From contig DKVN01000034.1 in assembly GCA_002491225.1 (NCBI GenBank), positions 1-19,624 of the forward strand: a stretch of DNA of 19,624 nt. Reading direction: 5' to 3'. The notes below the pieces were generated by a model. That model was not told where the DNA came from. It searched no databases and saw only the letters and a program-made list of their open reading frames with translations. Of the stretch, positions 1 through 6,632 are shown piece by piece. Origin of the DNA: Faecalibacterium sp. UBA7177 (lineage in GTDB: Bacteria > Bacillota > Clostridia > Oscillospirales > Ruminococcaceae). Both the position numbers and the translations under genes were made by a program. Numbering within the stretch: position 1 is the first letter of the stretch; each line of letters starts with the position of its first letter.

Positions 1-264
1 CTCGGCACCATCGGGGCCTACGAGATCAGCCCGGTGCTGATGGAGCTGTACGGCCTTGAGACCCCCGCCTTTTTCGAGTACCTGCTGCAGCAGATGGACG
101 TCTACCGCAGCCGCACCCAGGGGGTGACCGTCCTGCCGGACGGCACCGCCCAGGAGGCCGAGCTGACCGAGGAGCAGGAGACCTGGTTTAACGGCCACTG
201 GCTGATGCAGTACGACATGATGTTTGGCGAGGAGGCGCTCTGGCGGCCGGAGCAGGAGGAATAG
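1..264 (+). CDS. C-terminal part of an unrecognised protein
   Basis: The reading frame is open from base 1, so the gene starts upstream of the window; 87 residues are visible before a TAG stop at 262-264. The visible part is acidic and rich in aromatic residues and Met, with the segments AYEISPVLMELYG and WFNGHWLMQYDMMFG. I see no membrane segment, cysteine cluster or nucleotide-binding motif and do not recognise the family. A rho-independent terminator follows 28 bp after the stop, so this gene ends its transcription unit and is probably not co-transcribed with yunB. That it is a real gene rests on in-frame codon use like its neighbours (GC-rich third positions) and the well-placed terminator. 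Confidence 0.6.
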   Translation, partial: LGTIGAYEISPVLMELYGLETPAFFEYLLQQMDVYRSRTQGVTVLPDGTAQEAELTEEQETWFNGHWLMQYDMMFGEEALWRPEQEE

Positions 265-292
265 CCCCCAACGAGCAGCAATTCAATACGCC

Positions 293-334
293 GCGGCGGC
301 GGGTGAGGCAATCACGCCCCATCCGCCGCTTTTT
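293..334 (+). terminator. Rho-independent terminator after the first gene
   Basis: The arms GCGGCGG (293-299) and CCGCCGC (323-329) pair perfectly and are followed at once by five T residues (330-334), with another T-rich run a few bases later. Inside the loop, GGGTGA (301-306) and TCACGCCC (312-319) can extend the stem with one bulge. The signal points along the + strand and separates the upstream gene from yunB. Confidence 0.75.
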
Positions 335-477
335 ATGCTTTTTACACGTTTTTGCCCTCTTTTGAATATAGTATGGGGAGAAAAGCCGCCAAACGGGCCG
401 TTTGGGCGCTTCCCGGCTCGGGAGCCCATCGGCCGCCCGCGCGGGCGCGGCAAAGAGCAAAAAGGGGGGCGAAGCGG

Positions 478-1149
478 ATGCGGCGAAAGGGCAGTCCGGG
501 CCCAGCGGCAGCCCGGCCCGGCAGACCGAAGCGGGGCAGGCGAAAGCTGGTGTTTCTTGCCGTGCTGGCGCTGGTGTGTTACCTGTTGTTTTTGACCGAG
601 CAGAAGGTGCGTCCGGTGATGATGGCGGTGGCCGAGTACGAGTGTCAGGAGCTCTCGATCCTGGCCATGAACCGCGCCGTGACCCAGGCGATGGCCGAGC
701 ATCCCGAGCACTACCGCAGCATCTACGAGGTGCGCACCGACCAAAACGGCCGCATCACCTCGGTGGTGGCGGACACGGCGGCGGTCAACACCATCAAGGC
801 CGAGCTGACCCAGGCGGTGTCGGCCGAGCTGTCGGCCCTGAGCAGCCGGGAGGTCACCATCCCGGTGGGCACCCTCGTCGGCTGGCAGCTGCTGGCCGGC
901 CTCGGCCCCGAGATGCGGGTGCGGGTGCTGCAGGAATCCTATGTGGACAGCGACCTCACCAGCCGCCTCGAGACCTCCGGCATCAACCAGACCGAGCTGC
1001 TGGTGTTTATGCGGTTTCAGGTCACAATGGGGGTGATGCTGTCCGGTTTTTCGAGCAGCGTCGAGGTGCAGGACGAGATCTGCATCGCCCAGGCGCTGGT
1101 GGTGGGGGACGTCCCGCAATTTTTTGTGCAGTCCAGCCCGCAGGATTGA
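478..1149 (+). CDS. yunB: Sporulation protein YunB
   Basis: This encodes 223 residues. The N-terminus is very basic (residues 1-23), followed by one hydrophobic segment at about 23-40 (KLVFLAVLALVCYLLFL). The rest is a soluble domain that resembles the YunB family, with a conserved-looking stretch around ITSVVADTAAVNTIKAEL and a C-terminal SVEVQDEICIAQALVVGDVP. In Bacillus, yunB is a sigma-E-controlled mother-cell gene needed for proper spore formation; its molecular role is unknown. The ATG at 478 is chosen because the purine-rich AAAGGGGGGCGAAG lies just upstream. The frame is open further back to an ATG at 352, but that stretch overlaps a GC-rich, low-complexity leader and would put a long Arg/Pro tail before the membrane anchor. 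Presence next to a complete spoIIIA operon fits a spore former. Confidence 0.85.
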   Translation: MRRKGSPGPAAARPGRPKRGRRKLVFLAVLALVCYLLFLTEQKVRPVMMAVAEYECQELSILAMNRAVTQAMAEHPEHYRSIYEVRTDQNGRITSVVADTAAVNTIKAELTQAVSAELSALSSREVTIPVGTLVGWQLLAGLGPEMRVRVLQESYVDSDLTSRLETSGINQTELLVFMRFQVTMGVMLSGFSSSVEVQDEICIAQALVVGDVPQFFVQSSPQD

Positions 1150-1157
1150 GCAGAATG

Positions 1158-1166
1158 TGGTATAAT
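1158..1166 (+). promoter_or_regulatory. Extended -10 promoter element (first of two before ligA)
   Basis: TGG directly followed by a perfect TATAAT (1161-1166) matches the extended -10 (TGn-TATAAT) used by housekeeping sigma factor. I find no good -35 hexamer at 16-18 bp upstream, which is tolerated by extended -10 promoters. It lies 11 bp after the yunB stop and about 180 bp before ligA. The last T of the box is also the first base of the outer stem of the structured repeat at 1166-1218. Confidence 0.5.
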
Positions 1167-1218
1167 ATGTTCATTAGCGAGGGCAAGCCGTAAGGCGCAG
1201 GCCGAGCTTAGGAACATA
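1166..1218. repeat. Structured inverted repeat, copy A
   Basis: The outer arms are TATGTTC (1166-1172) and GAACATA (1212-1218). Inside, AGC (1176-1178) pairs with GCT (1206-1208), GA faces GA (1179-1180 / 1204-1205) as a possible tandem sheared G-A pair, GG (1181-1182) pairs with CC (1202-1203), and GCC (1187-1189) pairs with GGC (1194-1196) closing a GTAA tetraloop of the GNRA type. The core 1174-1211 aligns with copy B (1231-1269) over almost its whole length. Whether it acts as RNA or as a DNA palindrome is not decided by the sequence: the outer left arm overlaps a -10 box, so a transcript from that promoter would lack it. I do not recognise it as a named family. Confidence 0.7.
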
Positions 1219-1220
1219 GA

Positions 1221-1279
1221 TACCCTATCCTTAGCGAACCCAAGCCCACAGGGCGCAGGGTGAGTTTAGTAATAGGGTA
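1221..1279. repeat. Structured inverted repeat, copy B
   Basis: The outer arms are TACCCTAT (1221-1228) and ATAGGGTA (1272-1279), different in sequence from copy A but again fully complementary. The core TTAGCGA (1231-1237), CAAGCC (1241-1246), GGCGCAGG (1252-1259), GAGTTTAG (1262-1269) is shared with copy A. ACCC (1238-1241) pairs with GGGT (1258-1261) where copy A has GG/CC at the first two pairs. The apical stem is GCCC/GGGC with an ACA loop. The right outer arm runs into a second TATAAT box (1278-1283). Confidence 0.7.
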
Positions 1280-1283
1280 TAAT
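1278..1283 (+). promoter_or_regulatory. Second TATAAT box before ligA
   Basis: A perfect TATAAT lies 63 bp before the ligA start, preceded by GGG rather than TGn and with no clear -35. The bases that follow (AACTTCATT) resemble those after the first box (ATGTTCATT) and after the box before the Asp23 gene (AAATTCACT). A short hairpin (TGCC/GGCA, 1302-1318) and the ligA Shine-Dalgarno follow. Confidence 0.4.
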
Positions 1284-1345
1284 AACTTCATTCGCAAATC
1301 ATGCCCGCAAGCGCGGCAAAATAACCCATTTTGAGGTGAAGCAGA

Positions 1346-3337
1346 TTGGAATTGAACGAGGCAAAAACCAAAGCAGCCGAGCTGCGCCGGGTGATCGAGC
1401 GCAACAACCGGCTTTATTACGAAAAGGATGCCCCCGAGCTGAGCGATTACGAGTACGACGCCCTGATGCGCCAGCTGAAAGCCCTGGAGGCCGAGCACCC
1501 CGAGCTCATCACCGCGGATTCGCCCACCCAGCGGGTGGGGGGCGCGGCGTCCGGCCGGTTTCCCAAGGTGACCCACGCGGTCAAGATGGAGAGTTTGCAG
1601 GACGCCTTCTCGCTGGACGAGCTGCGCGAGTTTGACCGCCGGGTGCGCGAGACGGTGGACGATCCGGTCTACATCGTCGAGGCCAAGATCGACGGCCTCT
1701 CGGTGAGCCTCGAGTATCGGAACGGCCGCCTTGTCCGCGGCTCGACCCGCGGCGACGGGGTGGTGGGGGAGGACGTCACCGCCAACCTCGCCACCGTGCG
1801 GGATATCCCCAAACAGCTGCCGGGCGGCGCCGCAAGCCTGCCGGAGTTTTTAGAAGTACGCGGCGAGGTATACATGCCCCGCGAGGCCTTTGTGCGGCTG
1901 GTGGAGGAGCAGGAGCTCGCCGACAAGGCCCCCTTCAAAAACCCGCGCAACGCGGCCGCCGGGTCGCTGCGGCAGAAGGACAGCCGCATCACCGCCGGGC
2001 GGGGGCTCTCGATCTTCGTCTTCAACATCCAGCAGATCGAGGGGCGACGGATCACCGGGCACAAGGAGGGGCTGGATTACCTCAAAAGCCTCGGCTTCAC
2101 CGTCTCGCCGCGGTACAGCGCCTTTTTGAACATTGAGGACGCGATCGAGGAGATCGGGCGGATCGGCGAGCTGCGCGGCAGCCTGCCCTTTGACATCGAC
2201 GGCGCGGTCATCAAGGTGGACAGCCTTGCCCAGCGCGAGCAGCTGGGCAGCACCAACAAGTACCCCCGCTGGGCCATCGCCTTCAAGTATCCGCCCGAGG
2301 AAAAGGAGACCGAGCTGCTCTCGGTCGACATCACGGTCGGCCGCACCGGGGTGCTCACCCCGACGGCGGTCTTCCAGCCGGTGTTCCTGGCGGGTACCAC
2401 CGTCTCGCGGGCAATTTTGCACAACGAGGAGTTCATCCGCCAGCTGGACGTGCGCATCGGGGACACCATCCGGGTGCGCAAGGCGGGGGACATCATCCCG
2501 GAGGTGGTGGCGGTCACCCATCACAAGGCAGGGGCCGCGCCCTTCGCGATGCCGTCCGTCTGCCCCTCCTGCGGCGAGCCGGTGGTGCACTTAGAGGACG
2601 AGGCGGCCCTGCGCTGCATCAACCCCGAATGCCCGGCCCAGAGCCTGCGCAACATCATCCATTTTGCCAGCCGCGGCGCGATGGACATCGACGGGCTGGG
2701 CAAGGCGGTCACGGCGCAGTTAGTGGGGCAGGGGCTGGTGCACTCGGCGGCCGATCTGTACGATCTCACCCGCGAGCAGCTGCTGGGCCTTGAGAAATTC
2801 AAGGAAAAAAGCGCCGACAACCTGCTGCGGGCCATCGAGGCCTCCAAGCAGAACAACCTCGACAAGCTGCTCTTTGGCCTTGGCATCCGCAACATCGGCG
2901 ACAAGGCAGCCGCCCTTCTGGCCGAGCAGTTTGGCAGCATGCAGGCGGTGCGCGAGGCCAGCGCCGAAACGATCAGCGCGATCGACGGCTTTGGCGGGGT
3001 GATGGCCGAGAGCGTGGTGGCCTTTTTTGCCCGCGAGGGCACCACCGACCTCATCCGCCGCCTGGCCGACGCGGGGGTCAACATGCAGTGGCAGGGCGAG
3101 CCCAAAACCGACAAGCTGGCCGGGAAAACCCTGGTGGTCACCGGCACCCTCGCCACCCTCTCCCGCGCCGAGGCCGAGGCGCTGATCGTCAAAAACGGCG
3201 GCAAGGCCAGCGGCTCGGTCTCCAAAAAAACGGCCTATGTCGTGGCGGGCGAGGCCGCCGGCTCCAAGCTGACCAGGGCCCAGCAGCTGGGTGTCCCGGT
3301 GCTGACCGAGCAGGAGTTTTTGCAGCTGCTGGACTAA
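1346..3337 (+). CDS. ligA: NAD-dependent DNA ligase LigA
   Basis: LigA seals 3'-OH/5'-phosphate nicks in duplex DNA using NAD+, in replication and repair. The 663 residues match the usual bacterial length. Visible in order are the Ia domain with the YxE/D-type NAD-binding helix (RLYYEKDAPELSDYEYD, about 22-38), the adenylation motif AKIDG with catalytic Lys114, the OB-fold region, a four-cysteine zinc finger (Cys406, Cys409, Cys424, Cys429), the helix-hairpin-helix region (LFGLGIRNIGDKAA), and a C-terminal BRCT domain from about residue 590 (KLAGKTLVVTG). The start is a TTG at 1346, supported by GAGGTGAAG ending 4 bp upstream; no ATG near it fits. A structured tandem repeat with two TATAAT boxes precedes it and a very strong terminator follows. 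Confidence 0.98.
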   Translation: MELNEAKTKAAELRRVIERNNRLYYEKDAPELSDYEYDALMRQLKALEAEHPELITADSPTQRVGGAASGRFPKVTHAVKMESLQDAFSLDELREFDRRVRETVDDPVYIVEAKIDGLSVSLEYRNGRLVRGSTRGDGVVGEDVTANLATVRDIPKQLPGGAASLPEFLEVRGEVYMPREAFVRLVEEQELADKAPFKNPRNAAAGSLRQKDSRITAGRGLSIFVFNIQQIEGRRITGHKEGLDYLKSLGFTVSPRYSAFLNIEDAIEEIGRIGELRGSLPFDIDGAVIKVDSLAQREQLGSTNKYPRWAIAFKYPPEEKETELLSVDITVGRTGVLTPTAVFQPVFLAGTTVSRAILHNEEFIRQLDVRIGDTIRVRKAGDIIPEVVAVTHHKAGAAPFAMPSVCPSCGEPVVHLEDEAALRCINPECPAQSLRNIIHFASRGAMDIDGLGKAVTAQLVGQGLVHSAADLYDLTREQLLGLEKFKEKSADNLLRAIEASKQNNLDKLLFGLGIRNIGDKAAALLAEQFGSMQAVREASAETISAIDGFGGVMAESVVAFFAREGTTDLIRRLADAGVNMQWQGEPKTDKLAGKTLVVTGTLATLSRAEAEALIVKNGGKASGSVSKKTAYVVAGEAAGSKLTRAQQLGVPVLTEQEFLQLLD

Positions 3338-3373
3338 GCGCGGCCGCGAATCGATCAAACAACATACCAACCA

Positions 3374-3425
3374 ATGAGGCCCCGCGCCCGGATGGATCAG
3401 GTTCTATCCGGGCGCGGGGCCTCAT
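3374..3425 (+). terminator. Strong terminator hairpin after ligA
   Basis: Two perfectly complementary 20-base arms (3374-3393 and 3406-3425, ATGAGGCCCC... and ...GGGGCCTCAT) flank a 12-base loop and are followed by ATTCTTTT. This ends the ligA transcript and separates it from the spoIIIA operon. The T-run is interrupted, but the stem is exceptionally long and GC-rich. Confidence 0.8.
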
Positions 3426-3486
3426 ATTCTTTTGGTGTAGCGGGACAAGCCGCATGATAAAAACAGTAAAAGGGAAGTGCTGCACG

Positions 3487-4395
3487 ATGGATGGCTATTT
3501 TTCCGCGCTGCTGCGCCTGCCGCCCGCCTTGCGCCAGGCGCTGGGGCGGTTGGACGCCGGGTTTGCCGAAACGGTCACCGAGATCCACCTGCGCAGCGGG
3601 CGGCCGGTGGTGCTCAGCGCCGGGCCCCGCCAGCTGCCCGCCGCCGAGGCCCCGGGGCTTTCGGCCCTCACCGCCCTGGCCGTGCCGATGCCCCACGCCC
3701 AGTTACAGGAATGCTTTTATGCGCTCTGCGGCCACTCGGTACACAGCTATCAGCAGCAGCTTCGGCAGGGCTTTTTTACCCTGCCGGGGGGCCATCGGGT
3801 GGGGGTGGCCGGGCCGGTGTACTGGCAGGATGGACAGGCCGCCTTCCAAACCATTACCTCCCTCAACCTGCGCATTGCCCGCAGGCTCGCCCCGGCCCTG
3901 CCCGCCACGCTGCGGCATGCGCTGAAAGCGGGCGGCGGGCTGCTCATCGTGGGGCCGCCCGGCAGCGGAAAAACCACATTGCTGCGCGCCATTGCCGCCG
4001 AGCTCTCGGCCCTGGGCAAAAAGGTCACGGTGGTGGACGAGCGGGGGGAGCTTGCCCCCTGCACCGGGCAGGGGTTCGCCTTTCCGGTGCCGCTGCACTG
4101 CGAGGTGCTGGCCGGGCTGCCCAAGACCGAGGCCATCCGCATGGCGACCCGCGCGCTGGGCCCGCAGGTGATTTTATGCGACGAGCTGGGCGGCGAACAG
4201 GACGCCGCCGCCCTCGAACAGGGGCTTTATTCCGGCATCGAGTTTGTCGCCTCGGTGCACGGCAGCGACGCCGGGGTGCTGAGCCAGCGCCCGCAGTTTG
4301 CCGCCCTCGCGCGGCAAAAAGCCTTTGCCGCCGCGGCGGTGCTGGCCGGGGCCGATACACCGGGGGTGCTCCGGCAGGTGTGCCCGCTGTGTTAA
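3487..4395 (+). CDS. spoIIIAA: Stage III sporulation protein SpoIIIAA (ATPase)
   Basis: SpoIIIAA is the cytosolic ATPase of the SpoIIIA-SpoIIQ channel that links mother cell and forespore; it is related to VirB11/PilT secretion ATPases. The 302-residue product shows Walker A GPPGSGKT (156-163), a Walker-B-like VILCDE (228-233) and the family-typical TEIHLRSGRPV near the N-terminus. The ATG at 3487 is preferred over an in-frame ATG at 3454 because AGGGAAG ends 9 bp upstream of it and the protein then begins directly in the family-like N-terminus. It opens an eight-gene operon and its last codons overlap spoIIIAB. In Bacillus this operon is driven by sigma-E in the mother cell. Confidence 0.95.
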   Translation: MDGYFSALLRLPPALRQALGRLDAGFAETVTEIHLRSGRPVVLSAGPRQLPAAEAPGLSALTALAVPMPHAQLQECFYALCGHSVHSYQQQLRQGFFTLPGGHRVGVAGPVYWQDGQAAFQTITSLNLRIARRLAPALPATLRHALKAGGGLLIVGPPGSGKTTLLRAIAAELSALGKKVTVVDERGELAPCTGQGFAFPVPLHCEVLAGLPKTEAIRMATRALGPQVILCDELGGEQDAAALEQGLYSGIEFVASVHGSDAGVLSQRPQFAALARQKAFAAAAVLAGADTPGVLRQVCPLC

Positions 4396-4853
4396 AGCTG
4401 CTGGGCAGCCTGCTGCTTGCCGCGGCGGGCTATGGCATCGGCGCGTACTGGCAGGGGCAGCGGCAGCGGCACCTCGATGCGCTGCGCCAGCTGGCCCTGC
4501 TGCTGGGGCGCATCCGGGACGAGATCGAGTACCGCGCCCTGCCGCTCAGTGAGATTTTGGCCCTGCTGCAAGCCGAGCCGGGCGCGGAGCTGCTGCGGCT
4601 TGCGGATTGCAGCGAACTGCAGTGCTACCGGCTGCCCGAGCCGTTCACCCCGCAGGAGCAGGCGGCGCTAAACCCCACCTTTGCCGCCCTCGGCCAGCGT
4701 CCGGGCCCGGAAAGCTGCCGGATGCTGGCCTACTACCAGACCCGCTGCGCCGCATTTGTGGCCGAGGCCGAGCGAGAGGACCGGCAGGCAAAACAGCTTT
4801 ACAGGCCGGCCGGGCTCTGCGGCGGGCTGCTGGCGGCCCTGCTGCTGCTCTGA
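4389..4853 (+). CDS. spoIIIAB: Stage III sporulation protein SpoIIIAB
   Basis: SpoIIIAB is a membrane component of the SpoIIIA channel with similarity to type II secretion GspF-like proteins. The 154-residue product has hydrophobic segments at both ends (KLLGSLLLAAAGYGIGAY near the start, LCGGLLAALLLL at the end) and a helical middle with the typical QLALLLGRIRDEIEYR. It begins with a GTG at 4389 that overlaps the end of spoIIIAA by 7 bp, with GGCAGGTG as Shine-Dalgarno, so translation is probably coupled. It is a little shorter than the Bacillus protein (about 170 residues). Confidence 0.9.
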   Translation: MLKLLGSLLLAAAGYGIGAYWQGQRQRHLDALRQLALLLGRIRDEIEYRALPLSEILALLQAEPGAELLRLADCSELQCYRLPEPFTPQEQAALNPTFAALGQRPGPESCRMLAYYQTRCAAFVAEAEREDRQAKQLYRPAGLCGGLLAALLLL

Positions 4854-4916
4854 AGTGGCCTGAAGGGGCCGGGTCACCCTGTTATGATTATGCGGCACAG
4901 CGCAAATGAAAAAAAG

Positions 4917-4953
4917 GCGGCGGCCCCCGGGCGGACAAGCCCCGGCCCGCCGC
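4917..4953. other. GC-rich hairpin between spoIIIAB and spoIIIAC
   Basis: GCGGCGG (4917-4923) pairs with CCGCCGC (4947-4953), and an inner CCGGGC pairs with GCCC-c-GG around a six-base loop (GGACAA). It is preceded on the + strand by seven A residues (4909-4915), so read on the - strand it has the form of a rho-independent terminator (GC stem then seven T). On the + strand it lies in the 121-bp spacer before the spoIIIAC Shine-Dalgarno and may instead affect mRNA processing or translation. Confidence 0.5.
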
Positions 4954-4974
4954 ACAAGGAAGGGGCGCTTACCC

Positions 4975-5169
4975 TTGGAGATCGACCTTGTCTTTCAAAT
5001 CGCGGCCATCGGCATCATCGTGGCGGTGCTCAACCAGCTGCTCATCCGCTCCGGTCGGGAGGATCAGGCCATGATGACCACCCTGGCCGGGCTGATCGTA
5101 GTGCTCTCGATGATCGTGCGGCAGATCAGCGAGCTGTTCGTGTCCATCAAGGACCTGTTCGGCCTGTAA
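4975..5169 (+). CDS. spoIIIAC: Stage III sporulation protein SpoIIIAC
   Basis: This is a small integral membrane protein of the SpoIIIA channel. The 64-residue product has two membrane helices and the very conserved family sequence around FQIAAIGIIVAVLNQLL, SGREDQAMMTTLAGLIVVL and ISELFVSIKDLFGL. The TTG at 4975 is chosen because AAGGAAGGGG ends about 9 bp upstream and the length then equals the family norm. An in-frame ATG at 4906 would add 23 Arg/Pro-rich residues encoded by the GC hairpin and has no Shine-Dalgarno. Confidence 0.93.
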   Translation: MEIDLVFQIAAIGIIVAVLNQLLIRSGREDQAMMTTLAGLIVVLSMIVRQISELFVSIKDLFGL

Positions 5170-5175
5170 GCGGAG

Positions 5176-5556
5176 ATGGAGATTGTACAGGCCGCGGGGG
5201 TTGCACTGGTGGCAATGGTGCTCATTCTGCTGCTGCGCAAAGAGCTGCCCGCCTACGCGATGCTGGCACTGGCCGCGGCGATGCTGCTGTTTTTGGGCCT
5301 CTTTGCCGCAAAGGCGCTGCCGCTGCTCGAGTGGCTGGAGGGCCTTGGGGAGCTGACCGGCCAACAGGAGTTTCTCTGCCTCATCCGGGCGGCGGGCATC
5401 GCCCTTGTGGCCCAGTGCGCGCAGGAGCTCTGCGAGGACGCGGACCTTGGGGCGCTGGGCTACGGGGTGGAGCTGACCGGCCGCTGCCTGATCCTGGCGG
5501 CCGGGCTGCCGCTGCTGCGCCAGGTGCTCGAACGGCTGATGCTGTTGATGCAGTGA
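5176..5556 (+). CDS. spoIIIAD: Stage III sporulation protein SpoIIIAD
   Basis: This is an integral membrane protein of the SpoIIIA channel, paralogous in part to SpoIIIAC. The 126 residues contain about four hydrophobic segments and the family-like FLCLIRAAGIALVAQCAQELCEDADLGALG region followed by GYGVELTGRCLILAAGLPLL. It starts 6 bp after spoIIIAC with only a weak, close GCGGAG before the ATG, so translation is probably coupled to the gene upstream. Confidence 0.95.
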   Translation: MEIVQAAGVALVAMVLILLLRKELPAYAMLALAAAMLLFLGLFAAKALPLLEWLEGLGELTGQQEFLCLIRAAGIALVAQCAQELCEDADLGALGYGVELTGRCLILAAGLPLLRQVLERLMLLMQ

Positions 5557-5565
5557 GGGAGGACG

Positions 5566-6627
5566 ATGAAACGCGTATCCGCACAGGCGCTGGCGCTGGT
5601 TTTAACGCTTTTTCTGCTGACAGGCCCTTTGCCTTTACAGACTGCTGCGGCGGATGGAATGCCCGAAACGGCCGCAAACCTGCCCGAAGCGCAGGAGTTT
5701 GCCGCCATGGGCCTGCCCCAGCTGCTGCAATGGGCGGCCGAGCTCTGCAGGGATCAGTGGGTGGAGCCTTTGCGGATGCTGGCGGCGCTGGCGGCCTTTT
5801 TGCTCTGCGGGGCGGCCGCCCTCTGCCTTGCGCCGGGCGAGGGCTGGCGGCAGCTGCTCGAATGGCTGCTGCTGCTCGGGGCCTTTTTGCTCACCGCCGA
5901 GCCGCTGCTCGCCCTCACCGACGAGATCGCCTCCACCGTGCAGGGCTGGTACGCCTACCTCATCAGCTTTGTGCCGGTGTTTTCCGGGGTGATGCTCAGC
6001 TGCGGGCAGCCGGGGGCGGCCGCCGTTTACAGCGGGATGTTTTTGATGATGGCCGGGCTCTCGGCCCAGCTGATCAGCGCGCTGGCCATGCCGCTTTTGC
6101 AGATCTACCTCGCCCTCAACACGGCGGCCGGGCTCTGCTTTGTGGATGGGGTGCAGGAGCTCTGCGGCCTTTTGGGGGACGCGGTGCGCTGGCTCATCAA
6201 GCTGCTGGCGGCGGTGTTTGCGGGGGTGCTGGGGCTGCAGACGATCCTGGCCCAGGGCACCGACAGCCTCGCCGCCAAAACCGGGCAGTTTGTGCTCAGC
6301 AGCGCGGTGCCGCTGGTGGGCGGGGTCGCCTCGGACGCGATGGGCAGCGTGCTGGCCGGGCTGCAGGTGCTCAAGGGCTCGCTCGGCTTTGCGGCCATCG
6401 CGGTGCTGGCCGCGGCCTTTGTGCCGCTGCTGCTCCGGTGCGTCTTATACGGCGCGGCGCTGGCGGCATCGGCCCTGCTGGCCAAAGCCGCGGGCCTTGG
6501 CCGGGCGTCCGGGGTGCTGAAAGGGGCGGCCCAGAGCATCAGCATCTGCGTTTCGTTTCTCGTTTTCTTTTTTATGCTGGTGGTGCTGGCTACCGCCCTG
6601 ATGATCATGATCGGGAGAGGGGGATAA
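5566..6627 (+). CDS. spoIIIAE: Stage III sporulation protein SpoIIIAE
   Basis: SpoIIIAE is the largest membrane component of the SpoIIIA channel. The 353-residue product starts with a signal-peptide-like segment (MKRVSAQALALVLTLFLLTG followed by Ala-rich residues) and then has about seven to eight hydrophobic segments, including the family-typical FVPVFSGVMLSCGQPGAAAVYSG-type region and GLQTILAQGTDSLAAKTGQF. The ATG at 5566 follows GAGGGAGG at good spacing, 9 bp after spoIIIAD ends. Length is close to the Bacillus protein once its N-terminus is allowed for. Confidence 0.95.
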   Translation: MKRVSAQALALVLTLFLLTGPLPLQTAAADGMPETAANLPEAQEFAAMGLPQLLQWAAELCRDQWVEPLRMLAALAAFLLCGAAALCLAPGEGWRQLLEWLLLLGAFLLTAEPLLALTDEIASTVQGWYAYLISFVPVFSGVMLSCGQPGAAAVYSGMFLMMAGLSAQLISALAMPLLQIYLALNTAAGLCFVDGVQELCGLLGDAVRWLIKLLAAVFAGVLGLQTILAQGTDSLAAKTGQFVLSSAVPLVGGVASDAMGSVLAGLQVLKGSLGFAAIAVLAAAFVPLLLRCVLYGAALAASALLAKAAGLGRASGVLKGAAQSISICVSFLVFFFMLVVLATALMIMIGRGG

Positions 6628-6632
6628 CGCGC

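Noticed and set aside
341..372. TTTACA and TATAGT as a yunB promoter
   Set aside because: The spacing is 20 bp, there is no TGn, and it does not match a sigma-E promoter either; not strong enough to list.
1166..1279. CRISPR array or integron attC sites
   Set aside because: There are only two copies, with different outer arms, no uniform spacer and no attC R-box sequences; no cas or integrase gene is nearby.
4906..4974. Upstream ATG start of spoIIIAC with programmed slippage on the A7 run
   Set aside because: The ATG has no Shine-Dalgarno, the extension is unlike the family, and the TTG at 4975 gives the standard protein; the A7 is better read as part of a reverse-facing terminator.
4884..6632. 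Long + strand open frame joined to the front of spoIIIAF
   Set aside because: It is the out-of-frame reading of spoIIIAC, AD and AE, rich in Arg/Gly/Ala; only the part from 6633 matches SpoIIIAF.
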